From contig CAJQOM010000010.1 of NCBI GenBank assembly GCA_905479985.1, positions 1-56,051 of the forward strand: a DNA stretch of 56,051 bases, in the 5' to 3' direction. Origin of the DNA: an uncultured Gammaproteobacteria bacterium (GTDB taxonomy: Bacteria; Pseudomonadota; Gammaproteobacteria; Nitrosococcales; Methylophagaceae). This document shows positions 54,148 to 56,051 of the stretch, piece after piece. Under the pieces are notes generated by a model. That model was not told the DNA's origin. It did not search any database and saw nothing but the letters and a program-made list of their open reading frames with translations. Numbering within the stretch: position 1 is the stretch's first letter; each line of letters begins with the position of its first letter. The position numbers were made by a program, and so were the translations under genes.

Positions 54148-55530
54148 ATGCTTCAAATACATAATAGTTTAACAAAACAAAAAGAACGTTTCGTCCCCAT
54201 CGAACCAGGCAAAGTATCACTCTATGTCTGCGGTATGACAGTCTATGACTTTTGTCATGTTGGACATGCCCGCGTCATGGTGGTCTTCGATGTGGTGAGC
54301 CGTTATCTTAAAGACAGCGGTTACGATGTCACCTATATTCGGAATATCACTGATATTGACGATAAAATCATTGCCAGAGCCAATGAAAATAAAGAAACGA
54401 TTCAAGCACTGACAGAACGGTTTATTGCAGAGATGCATCAAGATGCCGATGCACTGGGCGTAGAAAGGCCGAGTGCTGAACCCAAAGCGACCGAAGCCAT
54501 TGCTGAAATGTTGGCGATGATTGAAACCTTAATCACCAAAGGCCTGGCCTACGCTGCAGATAATGGCGATGTCTATTTTGATGTCAGTGAATTTCCGGGC
54601 TATGGCAAATTATCTGGCCGGAATATCGATGAACTACGTGCCGGTGAGCGTGTTGCGGTGAATGAAGCAAAACAAGATCCAATGGACTTTGTACTGTGGA
54701 AAGCAGCAAAACCAGAAGAGCCAGCATGGGATTCGCCATGGGGGCGAGGTCGTCCGGGTTGGCATATCGAATGTTCAGCGATGTCAGCGCATTGCTTAGG
54801 AAAACAGTTTGATATTCACGGCGGGGGACAAGATTTACAATTTCCCCATCATGAAAATGAAATAGCCCAATCTGAAGGGGCACATGGTTGTCAGTCGGTT
54901 AATTATTGGATGCACAATGGTTTTGTTCGTATTGACGATGAAAAAATGTCTAAGTCATTGGGTAATTTCTTCACAGTCCGAGAAGTGTTAGAAAAATATG
55001 CAGCTGAAGTGATCCGTTATTTTATTTTAACCAGCCAGTACCGTAGCCCGCTCAATTATTCAGAAGAACAGCTTGAGCAAGCCAAAAATGCGTTAACCAA
55101 GTTTTATAGCGCGTTGCGAGATGTTGATATCGATAAGACCGTGGGTTGGCAGCAAGATGAAGAATACGGCAAGCGCTTTAAAGCCGCGATGGATGATGAC
55201 TTTAATACCGCCTTAGCCTTATCGGTGATGGCTGATGTCAGGCAGGCGCTAAATAAAGCCCAAGAGGACAAGCAAGTCGAGCAACAACAGTATTTTGCAG
55301 GATTACTAGTATCATTTGGTGGTGTATTGGGTTTATTCCAACAAAATGCAGCGTCATTTTTAGCCGGCGACAATGATGATGCCGCCCAAATAGAAAGCTT
55401 GATAACACAAAGAAACGAAGCAAGAGCAGACAAAGATTGGGCAAAAGCAGATCAAGTCAGAGATGAATTGGCGACAATGGGTATTGTGCTAGAAGATGCT
55501 GAAGGTAAAACAACTTGGCGTAAAGCCTAG
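54148..55530 (+). CDS. cysS: Cysteinyl-tRNA synthetase
   Basis: A 460-residue class I synthetase. The HIGH-type motif is in [15 protein letters not shown] and the KMSKS motif in [19 protein letters not shown]. Zinc ligands include Cys in YVCGMTVYD and [10 protein letters not shown] with HxxxE. A C-terminal DALR-type helical part completes it. Length and motifs are complete. Start ATG 54148. Confidence 0.96.
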   Translation: MLQIHNSLTKQKERFVPIEPGKVSLYVCGMTVYDFCHVGHARVMVVFDVVSRYLKDSGYDVTYIRNITDIDDKIIARANENKETIQALTERFIAEMHQDADALGVERPSAEPKATEAIAEMLAMIETLITKGLAYAADNGDVYFDVSEFPGYGKLSGRNIDELRAGERVAVNEAKQDPMDFVLWKAAKPEEPAWDSPWGRGRPGWHIECSAMSAHCLGKQFDIHGGGQDLQFPHHENEIAQSEGAHGCQSVNYWMHNGFVRIDDEKMSKSLGNFFTVREVLEKYAAEVIRYFILTSQYRSPLNYSEEQLEQAKNALTKFYSALRDVDIDKTVGWQQDEEYGKRFKAAMDDDFNTALALSVMADVRQALNKAQEDKQVEQQQYFAGLLVSFGGVLGLFQQNAASFLAGDNDDAAQIESLITQRNEARADKDWAKADQVRDELATMGIVLEDAEGKTTWRKA

Positions 55531-55540
55531 CAATTATGTT

Positions 55541-56051
55541 TTAACTTTCGTGCAGATTTTCCGCAGCATAAAAAGTGTTTTCTAATAATGTCGCGACGGT
55601 CATTGGCCCCACGCCCCCGGGGACAGGACTAATCCAAGCTGCCTTCTCTTTCGCGACATTAAATTCTACATCGCCGACTAATTTGCCATTATCTAAGCGG
55701 TTAATACCGACATCAAGTACAACAGCACCTTCTTTAATCCAATCACCGGGAATAAAGTGTGGTTTACCGACGGCGACCACTAAAATATCAGCACGACGCA
55801 CATGGAATTCCAGATCTTTTGTCATACGGTGACAAACGGTAGTTGTACAACCAGCCAATAAGAACTCTAGTGCCATTGGACGACCGACAATATTTGAAGC
55901 GCCGACGACAACGGCTTCTTGCCCTTTGAGTTCAATGCCTGATTTAGTGAGCATTGTGATCATCCCTTTCGGGGTACAGGGACGAAGCTGCGGGTTACGC
56001 TGTGCTAAACGGCCAATATTATAGGGGTGAAAACCGTCAACATCTTTATGA
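55541..56051 (-). CDS. folD: Bifunctional methylenetetrahydrofolate dehydrogenase/cyclohydrolase FolD (5' part outside window)
   Basis: The C-terminal half of FolD; the open frame continues to the window edge with [27 protein letters not shown] upstream of the first internal Met. Later signatures are [25 protein letters not shown] (NADP site), [26 protein letters not shown] and [19 protein letters not shown]. It supplies one-carbon units as formyl-THF. It converges with cysS, stops 10 bases apart. Confidence 0.94.
   Translation of the reverse strand, partial: HKDVDGFHPYNIGRLAQRNPQLRPCTPKGMITMLTKSGIELKGQEAVVVGASNIVGRPMALEFLLAGCTTTVCHRMTKDLEFHVRRADILVVAVGKPHFIPGDWIKEGAVVLDVGINRLDNGKLVGDVEFNVAKEKAAWISPVPGGVGPMTVATLLENTFYAAENLHES

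Noticed and set aside
1-56051. Search for rRNA, tRNA, CRISPR arrays, insertion sequences and prophage
   Set aside because: No cloverleaf, rRNA-like stretch, regularly spaced repeats, transposase or phage structural gene was seen.

Overview
The window looks like chromosome of a marine-type gammaproteobacterium with moderately low GC. Supporting signs are the block ypjD-corB / ffh-rpsP-rimM-trmD-rplS, the mutY-yggX pair, and gammaproteobacterial versions of YbiT, YheS, Uup, XerD, YajQ, LpxH, CysS and FolD. A Methylophaga-like methylotroph is possible, but no methylotrophy gene lies here, so the genus is only an inference. No rRNA, tRNA or CRISPR array was seen.

Layout. 1-0.6 kb: the 3' end of a gene followed at once by an attC-like hairpin, then a small membrane protein on the other strand. 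0.8-4.0 kb: an exported AstE/aspartoacylase-like protein, a tiny lysine-rich protein, a ChrA-type transporter and a small membrane protein. 4.1-8.6 kb: a nitric-oxide/nitrite module. NsrR and a YeaR-like DUF1971 protein face away from an operon of copper nitrite reductase, diheme cytochrome c, monoheme cytochrome c and a two-domain multicopper oxidase. Two tandem NsrR-like palindromes precede nirK. The gene set matches the nirK/ncgABC cluster known from Nitrosomonas europaea, but with nirK first.

8.6-28.6 kb: DEAD-box helicase, FNT channel, SYLF protein, YbiT, GIY-YIG protein, MsrB, a chemoreceptor with a six-helix sensor, a SCO protein, 5-oxoprolinase PxpABC, a MATE pump, a vanadium haloperoxidase next to an alpha/beta hydrolase, a lipoprotein, a SOUL protein, Ung and PEP carboxylase.

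28.6-30.1 kb is the most interesting accessory segment. A three-helix membrane protein and a TIR-like (ThsB/MTH538-type) protein form a two-gene operon. It ends 9 bp before an attC-like site and starts just inside a second, half-degenerate attC-like hairpin. The segment reads as an integron gene cassette without integrase, carrying a candidate Thoeris-like defence system.

30.3-56 kb is mostly core: YheS, Uup, a SpeE-like protein, an AGCS symporter, a membrane cytochrome c, a DUF4197 protein, a cold-shock protein, YggX, MutY and AsmA. There is also a large uncharacterised protein whose coding sequence carries an 11-base C homopolymer, followed by CorB and YpjD. The ffh-rpsP-rimM-trmD-rplS block with its terminator comes next, then Ogt, XerD, YajQ, DsbC, LpxH, cyclophilin, CysS and a FolD cut by the window edge.
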